From: Cyclobacteriaceae bacterium
GTDB taxonomy: Bacteria; Bacteroidota; Bacteroidia; Cytophagales; Cyclobacteriaceae
Length of the DNA: 64,000 nucleotides
NCBI GenBank assembly: GCA_028284125.1
Contig: JANQSI010000008.1
Location: 1-64,000 of the forward strand
Direction: 5' to 3'
The translations under genes were made by a program, and so were the position numbers. Shown piece by piece: positions 53,901 to 61,136 of the stretch (positions within the stretch are counted from its first letter, which is position 1; each line of letters starts with the position of its first letter). The notes beneath the pieces are model-generated. The model saw nothing but the letters and a program-made list of their open reading frames with translations, made no database searches and had not been told where the DNA came from.

Positions 53901-55655
53901 GGGGCCAATGGAATCACAACGATTACCATTACCGCAGATGATGGTTTTGGAGGCAATGAGGTAGATCAATTTGTATTAACTGTTCTTCAGGCAAATACAG
54001 CACCTGTGATCGATTTTGCATTAGCCGATGAGGTTCTCACAGAAGGTTTCGGAACAAAGGAAATTGATCTGGATGATGTTTTCAAGGATGCAGATGGTGA
54101 TCCATTGACGCTCTCAGCGATAAGTGATAACACCGCTGTTGTTACGGTTAGTGTATCAGGAAATTTTTTAACCCTGACGGAAGTGGCCAATGGCACGGCT
54201 GAAGTTACCGTCACTGCTAATGATGGAAGAGGTGGGACCGTGTTAGACGTATTTGATGTTACAATTGCTGCACCTAATACGGCTCCCGAAGTAGCCAATC
54301 CTATTTCAGACCAAAACTTGATCGAAGGATTTTCAAGTGTCACCATTGATATTTCCAATGTTTTCTCTGATTCAGATGGCGACATACTCATTTATTCAAC
54401 AACGAATGGTGATGACGCGGTTGCCACCATAAGCCTTTCAGATACAGATTTGATTATCGCCGAAGTTGGAATTGGAACCACTACGGTTACGGTCATTGCC
54501 GATGATAGAAATGGGGGACTGGCGTCTGATGAGTTTGAGATTTCAATTGCCGCAGCTCCTAACAATGCACCGATCGTCTTAAACACCATCAGTGATAAAG
54601 ACCTGACGGCAGGATTCACAACTTCAACAGTTGATCTTGAAAATGTATTTTCTGATGCAGATAATGATGTTCTTACCTTTTCCGCAACAAGCAGTAATTC
54701 ATCTGTTGCGACAACAAGTATCAGCGACAATGAATTAACCATCACAGAAGTCGGAGTTGGGACCACAATAATTACAGTTACGGCGGATGATGGAAAAGGC
54801 GGCACAGTGTCTGACGAATTTACTGTAGCTGTTTCTTCAGAAGGAAATAATGCTCCCGTAGTAGCAAATGCATTGAACGACCAAAGTCTTACTGAAGGAT
54901 TCACAAGCACTAATGTTGATCTCACAAATGTCTTTTCAGACGCGGACGGAGATGCATTGGCATTGACTGCTACAAGCAGTGATGAATCGGTCGCTACGAT
55001 TAGCATTTCTAGCACCAATCTAACAGTTACTGAAGTAGGAGTAGGAACAACCACAATTGCCTTGACAGCCAATGACGGAAATGGCGGTTCTGTCAGTGAC
55101 GAGTTTGAAGTGACCATTTCATCTGCTGTCAACAATGCACCAATTGTTTCATCACCTATTTCTGATCAAAATGTAGATGCAGGTTTTGCCTCACTTCAAA
55201 TTGATTTGAAAGATGTATTCACAGACGCTGATAGTGATGATTTGACACTTACTGCTAGTAGTAGCGATGAAGCGGTAGTCACTGTTGCGATAAGTGGAGA
55301 CGATTTAACCATAAAAGAAGTTGACTTAGGAACATCAACTATCACAATCACTGCCGACGATGGAAATGGCGGGACCATATCAGAAACATTTGATGTGACA
55401 GTTGCCGAGTCTACAGTGCTAGGTCTTGAGGATTCCATTGAAATCAACGTTTACCCCAACCCTGCTAGTGATTACATCATGATCGACTCACCTGGAATTA
55501 AGCAGGCTGTGATTTTTGATCAAAATGGGAAAATCCAAAAAACTCAGTTGAACTTAAATCGAATTGATATTACAAAGCTGATGAGTGGGGTTTACATGAT
55601 ACGATTTTCAACGAACAATGGAAATACCGTCTGGAGCAGATTTATTAAACGTTAA
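50955..55655 (+). CDS. Giant T9SS surface protein with propeller, Calx-beta and six Ig/cadherin-like repeats
   Basis: A 1,566-residue protein. A normal signal peptide (VNAQ cleavage near 35) is followed by two propeller-like regions (about 35-290 and 420-680) built of repeats such as GSGDQEINQYNLT and ATSLTFSSDGLKMFVLG. Each is followed by a strand-rich DNGMVNGDTKITISGDTF-type module. A Calx-beta domain (about 830-920, SGDQTIEPDENFVVTL) and six 93-95-residue repeats with FSDADGDAL signatures follow, then a T9SS type A domain (INVYPNPASDYIMID...FIKR). It is likely a large adhesin or surface-binding protein that needs calcium. A terminator follows directly. Confidence 0.88.
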   Translation: MKTFNNRSNNLSDFPRNLFLSLLLGITTITSVNAQSLKYGFAFDLSNGATAETVLDLSLQGDDPRDLTFSNNGMRLFTVGSGDQEINQYNLTAAYDLSTATFAHSLDVSNEETLPEGIAIRNNGMDIYIVGVNSDSVYQYSMTSANDLSTASLSKKLKISDQQNFATDLAFNGDGSKMYIVGHGGKTIHQYNLSLVFDITTAVVSPNFLDISNEENTARGMTFGDSGRKLFVIGSSGREVNQYSLSTAYDISTASHELVFDVQTEDNGPNGVVFRPNGTEMFMVGIQGDDITKFNLDVGGFEETAANDGAVSGDVNIQITGETFTNAGSTLTYETDYTIINNPEGLVPTLTVAADGLSAVLTYAGKSEHHFETHDINGLIFTFMNSAFSGGNASAVVNATNKNSQRRIDYLDNAVLTYGKGFDFSGTITKNTQKLNVESQQASVQGVTISEDGTRLFVTGGPFTNLNKVSQWSLSNPYETITGVTYDDQIGVGPQDQDPMDLEFSPDGKRLYILGGSGRKVLQYDVNTPYDITGVVTPLGTGVNIFGQESLPTSLTFSSDGLKMFVLGATDLDVNQYTLHVPFDITKGVVFDGNPFSVASQTPVPEGLAFNETGTRMFIATRTEILQYSLESPFNVTTGVTYDNVSYSISEASLNAVARGFKLNKDGSKLYVAAVADGPDFVRQHNLIFNNNFTEDPADNGMVNGDTKITISGDTFVNAGGALDPGTHFSFSNLPMGLIPLMAVSADGHTITMTLLNSAIANREVDGIEDLEITFTDAAFTNSNASQVANAVNASTGSSISFTGETTLELQPLTLEQLEGDFFLQTNFTFAVARDGDVSGPTSVDYAVTGDVDATDFFNSIIPSGRIDFIGGQTIAFVDLPVSGDQTIEPDENFVVTLSNPTNQAIITTASATGIIINDDNNAPVLDNPIADLDLDEGFMTHTVDLTNVFSDADGHALAYMVSSTNAIATLQIVGSELRITEGANGITTITITADDGFGGNEVDQFVLTVLQANTAPVIDFALADEVLTEGFGTKEIDLDDVFKDADGDPLTLSAISDNTAVVTVSVSGNFLTLTEVANGTAEVTVTANDGRGGTVLDVFDVTIAAPNTAPEVANPISDQNLIEGFSSVTIDISNVFSDSDGDILIYSTTNGDDAVATISLSDTDLIIAEVGIGTTTVTVIADDRNGGLASDEFEISIAAAPNNAPIVLNTISDKDLTAGFTTSTVDLENVFSDADNDVLTFSATSSNSSVATTSISDNELTITEVGVGTTIITVTADDGKGGTVSDEFTVAVSSEGNNAPVVANALNDQSLTEGFTSTNVDLTNVFSDADGDALALTATSSDESVATISISSTNLTVTEVGVGTTTIALTANDGNGGSVSDEFEVTISSAVNNAPIVSSPISDQNVDAGFASLQIDLKDVFTDADSDDLTLTASSSDEAVVTVAISGDDLTIKEVDLGTSTITITADDGNGGTISETFDVTVAESTVLGLEDSIEINVYPNPASDYIMIDSPGIKQAVIFDQNGKIQKTQLNLNRIDITKLMSGVYMIRFSTNNGNTVWSRFIKR
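53715..55412 (+). repeat. Six tandem repeats of about 285 bp in the giant gene
   Basis: Units start at 53715, 53994, 54276, 54561, 54846 and 55131, so unit lengths are 279, 282, 285, 285 and 285 bp. Each encodes a module beginning N-x-AP and containing V-F-D-A/S-D and TAxDGxGG. Copy 3-6 lengths are the most regular. Calcium-binding cadherin/Ig-like folds are likely. Confidence 0.8.
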
Positions 55656-55697
55656 ACTAAGGCAGCGTTCTGCCAGCAAGTGGCTAGTAGATCGATT

Positions 55698-55726
55698 GGA
55701 CAGCTCTCAGAGGGCTGTCCTTTTTT
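55698..55726 (+). terminator. Rho-independent terminator of the giant T9SS gene
   Basis: The stem GGACAGC (55698-55704) pairs with GCTGTCC (55714-55720) around a TCTCAGAGG loop and is followed by six T residues. It lies 43 bp after the giant gene and stops plus-strand transcription. It overlaps the stop codon of the convergent serine hydrolase gene by two bases. Confidence 0.8.
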
Positions 55727-56786
55727 ATTTCATGTTGTAAGCTTCAACTGGTTTCATCATCAGGTTTTGACGCACTTGTCTGCTATTTCGTCTTCGATAG
55801 GCAGCTTTTGTTTTGTGAGCTACTACAACATCTATTTCAGGATAAATCGCTATAGCCTGACCCATCGCACCTTGTGCAGTGTATGCATTCTTGTATCGAT
55901 CATCGCCCATGTTTTGAAAAAGCCACCACATGTAGCCGTATCCGTAGTTGATGCCAGTGTCCTTAAATACAGGAACATTTGTGTTAATCTCTTGATATGA
56001 TGTTCTTTCTTTTACCATTTCATCCACCCATGATTCAGAAATGACTTGCTCGCCATTCCAATTCCCTTTATTCAGCATCAGAAGACCAATTCTAGCCATG
56101 TCTCTGGTGGAAAACCACATGGGATAAGCCAGGTATTTGGAGATGGTCGTATCACCTTGCTTGTTTTGGAAATCTCTGTACCAGTCTTCCATATTCAGTG
56201 GCTTAGCAAGCTGAGCTTCCACTTCATCATAAATATTTTTCCCGGTTTCCTGTTCAAAAACATATCCCGCTACATTGAAATCCCAGTTGCTGTACAGCCA
56301 ATAAGACCCTGGTTCTACTGACCCTCTTTCCGGGGCATATTGTTGCATACCTCCCGGATAACCCTCCCTATGATAAACCCCCGATCTTGCAGAAATCAAA
56401 TCCTGAGTGGTGGCACTCTTTTCTCTAGGCAAAATCCCATCAACATCATCTATTCCTAATTGCTCGATAGTTTTGTCAAGGTCGATCGTTCCGTCTTCCA
56501 CATATTTACCATACAACATGGCCAACACACTTTTGCGACAAGAAGCGATATAACTATTCTCATCCAAATCGCCATAACTGAAAACGATCTGTCCTTTATG
56601 AACAATGACTAGCCCGGTTACTCTTGTACTATCAATGATGTAGTCACGAAGCTCTCTCAGCTTTTCAAGATTCCAGCCATCGCTTTCCGGATTTTCGTTG
56701 TAAGCCCATTCATCAGTTGGAAATACCTGGGCTGAGGCAATGGATACGAAAGTGACCAATAAGAAAGAAAATATGTTCTTTTTCAT
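55725..56786 (-). CDS. Exported class C beta-lactamase-like serine hydrolase
   Basis: A 353-residue protein with signal peptide (ASAQ cleavage near 20). The active site shows S-C-R-K (Ser82, Lys85), YSN at 165-167 and a late HKT motif (VVAHKTKA) in the place of KTG/HxG. This makes it a serine hydrolase of the beta-lactamase family; esterase or peptidase activity is more likely than antibiotic resistance. The gene is divergent from the S9 peptidase gene and overlaps the terminator of the giant T9SS gene. Confidence 0.85.
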   Translation of the reverse strand: MKKNIFSFLLVTFVSIASAQVFPTDEWAYNENPESDGWNLEKLRELRDYIIDSTRVTGLVIVHKGQIVFSYGDLDENSYIASCRKSVLAMLYGKYVEDGTIDLDKTIEQLGIDDVDGILPREKSATTQDLISARSGVYHREGYPGGMQQYAPERGSVEPGSYWLYSNWDFNVAGYVFEQETGKNIYDEVEAQLAKPLNMEDWYRDFQNKQGDTTISKYLAYPMWFSTRDMARIGLLMLNKGNWNGEQVISESWVDEMVKERTSYQEINTNVPVFKDTGINYGYGYMWWLFQNMGDDRYKNAYTAQGAMGQAIAIYPEIDVVVAHKTKAAYRRRNSRQVRQNLMMKPVEAYNMK

Positions 56787-56933
56787 AGTAGTGGGTTTTG
56801 GTTGGGTAGAATAAAGTTAGGCTTTTGGATTGATAATAGATTAAGCTCTTACATTAATGGTAGTTCACATATGAGTGAATCCACAGGAACTGATGCCAAT
56901 TTTCACTATCTTACCAAGCCCAAAATTGAAGCC

Positions 56934-58964
56934 ATGAAGAATAGCATTTACACTCTTGTTTTCTTACTAATTACCAATTGCTTGGTTGCGCAACCTCGAG
57001 AAATGACCACCGATGATGGTTTGGATCTCGTAAACCTGAGTTCTGTGATAATGTCTCCAGACGGAAGTCGCATTGTCTATGGAAAATCCGAGTTGGATTG
57101 GGCGAAAAACAAGCGTAATACAAAGTATCAAATCATCAATGCTGGAGGAAGTAACGATTACCAATTCATAGGTGCTACTCCTTCAAACAGTTTGCAATTT
57201 TCTCCGGATGGCAAGTATGTTTCTTTGAAAAGAAAAGATGATAAGTTTCAGCAAATCTTTTTGATACGCACAAGTGGAGGCGAAGCAGTTAAGGCAACTT
57301 CACACACTAATAGCATCGGTTCTTATAAATGGTCAAAAGATTCCAAGAATATCTACTTTGTTTCTAACCGAACCGAATCAAAAGAAGAAAAGAAGGAAAA
57401 AAAGGATGGTTATGATCACGTAGTGATAGATGAAGGACCAAACGGGCAACAAGCTTCTTCATGGAATTACTTGTATGTGTACAACTTGGATGATGATACG
57501 ATCAAGCAGCTCACCACAAAAGATCAACGAATTGGCTCGTGGGACATTTCCCCGGATGGGACTAAAATAGCCTTCACTGCCAGAACTGAGAACCGAAGAA
57601 ATCAAAGCAATCTTTCTGAGATTTACCTTTTAAGTCTTAGCGACAATTCTACAGTTCAGTTGACAGATAACAATGCCCCTGAAAACGGCATCTTATGGGC
57701 GCCCAACAGTCAGGATTTCATTTTCCAGGCGAACGATAATGAGGAATGGGAACTTCGTCAGGGCAAGCTATGGCTGATGAATGTAAATTCGAAAACTTCA
57801 AAATTGATCTCCGGGTCATTTGGTGGAAGCATAAGATCCAGTGTGTACTGGGATGAAGATGGGAAAACGGTTTATTTCTCAGGACTTCTTAAAACTGTCA
57901 CGAGTTTTTATAGCCTAAGTGTTTCCTCTGGCAAATTGACAAACCTTTCCAAAAATAAAATAGGAAGTTATCGAGTGCGTGATATGAGCGCTGATCGGAA
58001 AACTGCGGTTTTATCTTACGATGATTTCAAAACCACGGCAGATTTACTTGTTACCTCTGTTGATAAGTTTGATCCCCAAAAAATCACTAATCTAAATCCT
58101 GAACATAATTCAAATTTCAAGTTGGCTAATGCCAAACCTATCCAATGGAAAAGCAAAGACGGACTTGAAATTGAAGGAATGCTCTACTTACCTGCGGACT
58201 ATGATGAGAACAAAAAGTATCCATTCTTGCTACATATTCATGGTGGACCAGCCGGCGTTTTCACAGATAGTTATAGTTCGCGATATCACGTTTGGGCTGG
58301 TCTAGGCTATGTGCAATTGTGTCCCAATGTTCGAGGAAGTCGAGGTTATTCGGATGAATTGCTGAGAGGAAATATGAATGACATTGGCGGTCAGGATTAT
58401 GAGGATTTGATGTCAGGTGTTGATCATCTAATCAAAGAGAACTACATCGACGAAAATAAGATGGCTGTTCGAGGATGGAGTTATGGAGGAATATTAGGAG
58501 GAACTACCATAACCAAAACCGACAGATTCAAGGCCGCTTCTTTAGGTGCCATGGTTTCCGACTGGACTTCTGAGTATGGAATTGGTTTCAACTTTGATGT
58601 CAGACTATGGTACATCGGAGGCACACCTTGGGAAAATCCGGAAGCCTATCGAAAAATGTCACCGCTCACTAACGCAAAAAATGTTACCACCCCAGTAATA
58701 CTTTTCCATGGAGCCAGAGACAGAACTGATACGGAAGCTCAATCAATGATGTTTTTTGCCGCTCTGAAGGATATGGGTAAGACAGTTCGGTATTTACAAT
58801 TTCCAAGAGAGCCGCATGGATTTAGAGAACCTAGGCATCAACGAACCCGAGATTTAGAAGAGATCCAGTGGATTCAAAAGCACACGCTTGGCCTTGATTG
58901 GGAACCATGGAAGAGAGACAAAAAGAAAAAGGAAAAAGAAGAAGAGGACAGTAAGACTGATTAA
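56934..58964 (+). CDS. S9-family prolyl peptidase (DPP-type)
   Basis: ATG 56934 gives a signal peptide (MKNSIYTLVFLLITNCLVAQ); an upstream in-frame ATG would add 44 unlikely residues. The 676-residue protein has a TolB/DPP-like propeller (about 25-420, units such as SPDGSRIVYG and SPDGTKIAFTAR) and an alpha/beta-hydrolase domain with Ser516 in GWSYGG, Asp in GARDRTD and His in EPHGF, the complete triad. It should release dipeptides or oligopeptides in the periplasm. The C-terminus is a charged lysine/glutamate tail. Its stop overlaps the stop of the convergent NTF2-like gene by 4 bp. Confidence 0.9.
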   Translation: MKNSIYTLVFLLITNCLVAQPREMTTDDGLDLVNLSSVIMSPDGSRIVYGKSELDWAKNKRNTKYQIINAGGSNDYQFIGATPSNSLQFSPDGKYVSLKRKDDKFQQIFLIRTSGGEAVKATSHTNSIGSYKWSKDSKNIYFVSNRTESKEEKKEKKDGYDHVVIDEGPNGQQASSWNYLYVYNLDDDTIKQLTTKDQRIGSWDISPDGTKIAFTARTENRRNQSNLSEIYLLSLSDNSTVQLTDNNAPENGILWAPNSQDFIFQANDNEEWELRQGKLWLMNVNSKTSKLISGSFGGSIRSSVYWDEDGKTVYFSGLLKTVTSFYSLSVSSGKLTNLSKNKIGSYRVRDMSADRKTAVLSYDDFKTTADLLVTSVDKFDPQKITNLNPEHNSNFKLANAKPIQWKSKDGLEIEGMLYLPADYDENKKYPFLLHIHGGPAGVFTDSYSSRYHVWAGLGYVQLCPNVRGSRGYSDELLRGNMNDIGGQDYEDLMSGVDHLIKENYIDENKMAVRGWSYGGILGGTTITKTDRFKAASLGAMVSDWTSEYGIGFNFDVRLWYIGGTPWENPEAYRKMSPLTNAKNVTTPVILFHGARDRTDTEAQSMMFFAALKDMGKTVRYLQFPREPHGFREPRHQRTRDLEEIQWIQKHTLGLDWEPWKRDKKKKEKEEEDSKTD

Positions 58965-59371
58965 TAAAAATACCAGGCTCGAAAAATCTTTTCGTCTTTT
59001 AATTCATAAATGCCCATTGCTGAGGAAGTAACCAGTTCGCCTTTTTTGTTTTTGTAGCTGACTACTTCTTTGAAGCTGATTCTATTTCCTTGGCTCGTAT
59101 AGGATTCAATTTTTGAATTGACCTTAACGCCCACGCCAAAATAGGACTCCATGCCCTTTCTAAAGGCTTCTTTTCCTTTGATTTCCAATAGAAGAGTATC
59201 TGAAGTGATATAAAACCATTTGAAATCATCCGAAACATTGGCAACCAAACGTTCAATGTCTCCAGAGTTGAATGCATCGAACTGATCCTTCAAAACATCG
59301 GGTAATGGATCGTTTTGTGCGTTTGCTAAAATTGATCCGAGGATCAGGAATGTTGTGATTATACTTTTCAT
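58961..59371 (-). CDS. Exported NTF2/SnoaL-like protein
   Basis: ATG 59371 gives a signal peptide (MKSIITTFLILGSILANAQ); an in-frame ATG 45 bp upstream would place 15 residues before it. The mature part of about 115 residues fits the NTF2 cone fold: DQFDAFNSGDIERLVANVSDDFKW (helix then strand), GKEAFRKGMESYF and strands to IFRAWYFY. No catalytic residue can be assigned; such proteins bind small molecules or act as isomerases. It shares TTAA with the stop of the S9 gene. Confidence 0.75.
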   Translation of the reverse strand: MKSIITTFLILGSILANAQNDPLPDVLKDQFDAFNSGDIERLVANVSDDFKWFYITSDTLLLEIKGKEAFRKGMESYFGVGVKVNSKIESYTSQGNRISFKEVVSYKNKKGELVTSSAMGIYELKDEKIFRAWYFY

Positions 59372-59472
59372 GTATTTAAAGTTTACGAAGTAAGTCATTT
59401 GGTACGCTTTAATCATTTTCGAGCTGGTATTGGCTCAATGATTAAGGGACCATTATGGTCTTTCATACTGAG

Positions 59473-60294
59473 TTATTTTTGGTGGACGTAATTTTTGAAA
59501 CCTTCCTCGAACAACATTTTCCATCCTTCTGTAAGGTCTTTCTCCGTTTTTTCTGAAATGTCTCCAAATACGGTATCAGATAAGGTAAGCGTTGTATTGT
59601 TATCATCTCCTTGAAGCGAAAGTCTAAGAAAAGAGAACGCAGGGCCTCCAAACTGAGGTGAAAGATGACCTTTGAGTTCTAGCACATTAGGAGAATTGAT
59701 TACAATGACTTCTGCCCAAACCAACCCTTCATTATTACCATAATCTTCGTACATTTTACCACCAGGTTTTGCCTCTAAAATGAAATTTTTTGTTTTGGGG
59801 CTTGTATAAAAATCCTTCCGCCACCACAAGCCAATATCTTTGATCAAACATTCCCACACCTGCTGTTGACCAGCCTCAATGGGAATCTCCATATGGATGT
59901 TTACTGTTTTTGATTCTTCCATGATTAGTATATCCGTTAGTTCGTTTTCGATTGCTTTATACTCGGAAAGCTCTTTTAGCTGAAGTAGATTACTTGCCCA
60001 CTGAGCTTCATATTTCTTAACCCATCGTTCATACACTTCCTGAAGGGGAATGGCATTGATGTAATTCCACCGATTTTTGCCTTCCTTTTTTGGAAGGATC
60101 AGTTTGACCTTTTCCAGGATCGATAGATGTTTCATCACTGCACACCGTCCAATCTCTTCGAATTCATCCACTAGTTGTCCGGTGGTTCTAGGAGCTTCTC
60201 GCACCAGATCCATCAACCTCCGCCTGGTAGGATCAGCCAATGCTTTCCAGATGTTATCTGTTTCAACAGGGTTTTCGAGTGTTTTAGTTATCAT
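59473..60294 (-). CDS. ArsR-type regulator fused to an SRPBCC/AHSA1 domain
   Basis: A 273-residue cytoplasmic protein with two parts. Residues 1-100 are an ArsR winged helix (NIWKALADPTRRRLMDLVRE, CAVMKHLSILEKVKLILPKK) without the ELCVC metal site. From about 125, an SRPBCC/AHSA1-like domain (IHMEIPIEAGQQQVWECLI, KPGGKMYEDYG, LTEGWKMLFEEG) makes a hydrophobic pocket, so the regulator may sense a lipophilic ligand. ArsR and AHSA1 genes are commonly adjacent; fusion is less common. A palindrome 10 bp before the start is a likely self-binding site. Confidence 0.8.
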   Translation of the reverse strand: MITKTLENPVETDNIWKALADPTRRRLMDLVREAPRTTGQLVDEFEEIGRCAVMKHLSILEKVKLILPKKEGKNRWNYINAIPLQEVYERWVKKYEAQWASNLLQLKELSEYKAIENELTDILIMEESKTVNIHMEIPIEAGQQQVWECLIKDIGLWWRKDFYTSPKTKNFILEAKPGGKMYEDYGNNEGLVWAEVIVINSPNVLELKGHLSPQFGGPAFSFLRLSLQGDDNNTTLTLSDTVFGDISEKTEKDLTEGWKMLFEEGFKNYVHQK

Positions 60295-60303
60295 ATTTTT
60301 TAT

Positions 60304-60323
60304 ATGTTACTAAAAGGTAACAT
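60304..60323. promoter_or_regulatory. Probable operator of the ArsR-SRPBCC gene
   Basis: ATGTTAC (60304-60310) and GTAACAT (60317-60323) form a perfect 7-bp inverted repeat with a 6-bp spacer, 10 bp before the start at 60294 on the minus strand. Both size and position fit an ArsR-type dimer site that would block transcription or the start of the gene. Confidence 0.55.
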
Positions 60324-60434
60324 GTAAATATACAACTAATTATTAACTCTCAAAGAGCCTGATCTTATTTTCAAATTGAGGATGGATTTATAGTCGAATT
60401 TAAGTGACGATTATGACTTCAAAGAAGTGAGTTG

Positions 60435-61136
60435 TTAGATGAATTTTTCTCTAAACTGGAGATTAAAAAGGCCGTAGAGCAAAAAAAATCCAGTTCCCAA
60501 CGTCAGGTATAACCTGTTTTTGAAGATTACATTTAGCCAAATGAACTCACTCATTTCTCGTGGCTCACTAAATGGGTTTAGGAAAATGTTGTATTGGCTG
60601 TACTCAATTTCTTCTGCAAAAACGAAAAAGAAAAAGCTGACGATTACCATGATAATGGCGGTTCCGTTTCCAGTTCTTACCAAAGTGGAAACCATAAATG
60701 CCATGGAGCCCAGAAATGCAATCGGGAACAGCACTTGTCCAAGCATCGGTAAAATATCGTGTCTATACAAAGTGATGTTTGCAACAATGCTTAGGAAAAC
60801 CAATATGATACCAGCGACGAAAATGGTCAATACAAATCTCACCAACCAGACTTTGTATCTGTAATTGGGAATCCCGAAGATCGTTTCGATCATTTTAGAA
60901 TCGTCATCATTTTGAAGCCCGTAGGCAAGGGGATAAAAGATCAAAAGAAGACCTGGAAAAACCAAAAATCCATAAATCACTGCTTCATTGAAGTTGGGGT
61001 CCTCTACAATGGTGATCGTAATGATCATTCCAAAGAATAGAAAGGCCGCCAGAACGAAGTAGACAAACTTGTTGGCAAATATCACCTTGATATTGTAGGT
61101 GGATAATTTATACGCTAGCAGGAGAAAGCTCTTCAT
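60435..61136 (-). CDS. ABC-2-like permease, partner of the RND-ABC protein
   Basis: A 233-residue membrane protein with about six helices (26-45, 70-90, 105-125, 135-155, 160-177, 210-225), no signal peptide and a short soluble loop at LQNDDDSKMIETIFGIPN. The layout matches ABC-2 type permeases, though the sequence is diverged. Its first 29 bp overlap the end of the RND-ABC fusion gene, so it is co-translated with it. It probably forms the transport subunit of an ABC unit whose ATPase is the C-terminal domain of that fusion. Confidence 0.7.
   Translation of the reverse strand: MKSFLLLAYKLSTYNIKVIFANKFVYFVLAAFLFFGMIITITIVEDPNFNEAVIYGFLVFPGLLLIFYPLAYGLQNDDDSKMIETIFGIPNYRYKVWLVRFVLTIFVAGIILVFLSIVANITLYRHDILPMLGQVLFPIAFLGSMAFMVSTLVRTGNGTAIIMVIVSFFFFVFAEEIEYSQYNIFLNPFSEPREMSEFIWLNVIFKNRLYLTLGTGFFLLYGLFNLQFREKFI

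Noticed and set aside
54392-55135. Long minus-strand frame inside the giant T9SS gene
   Set aside because: It is the antisense of periodic Ser/Thr/Asp-rich repeats, which generate long open frames. It has no motif and no promoter or start context.
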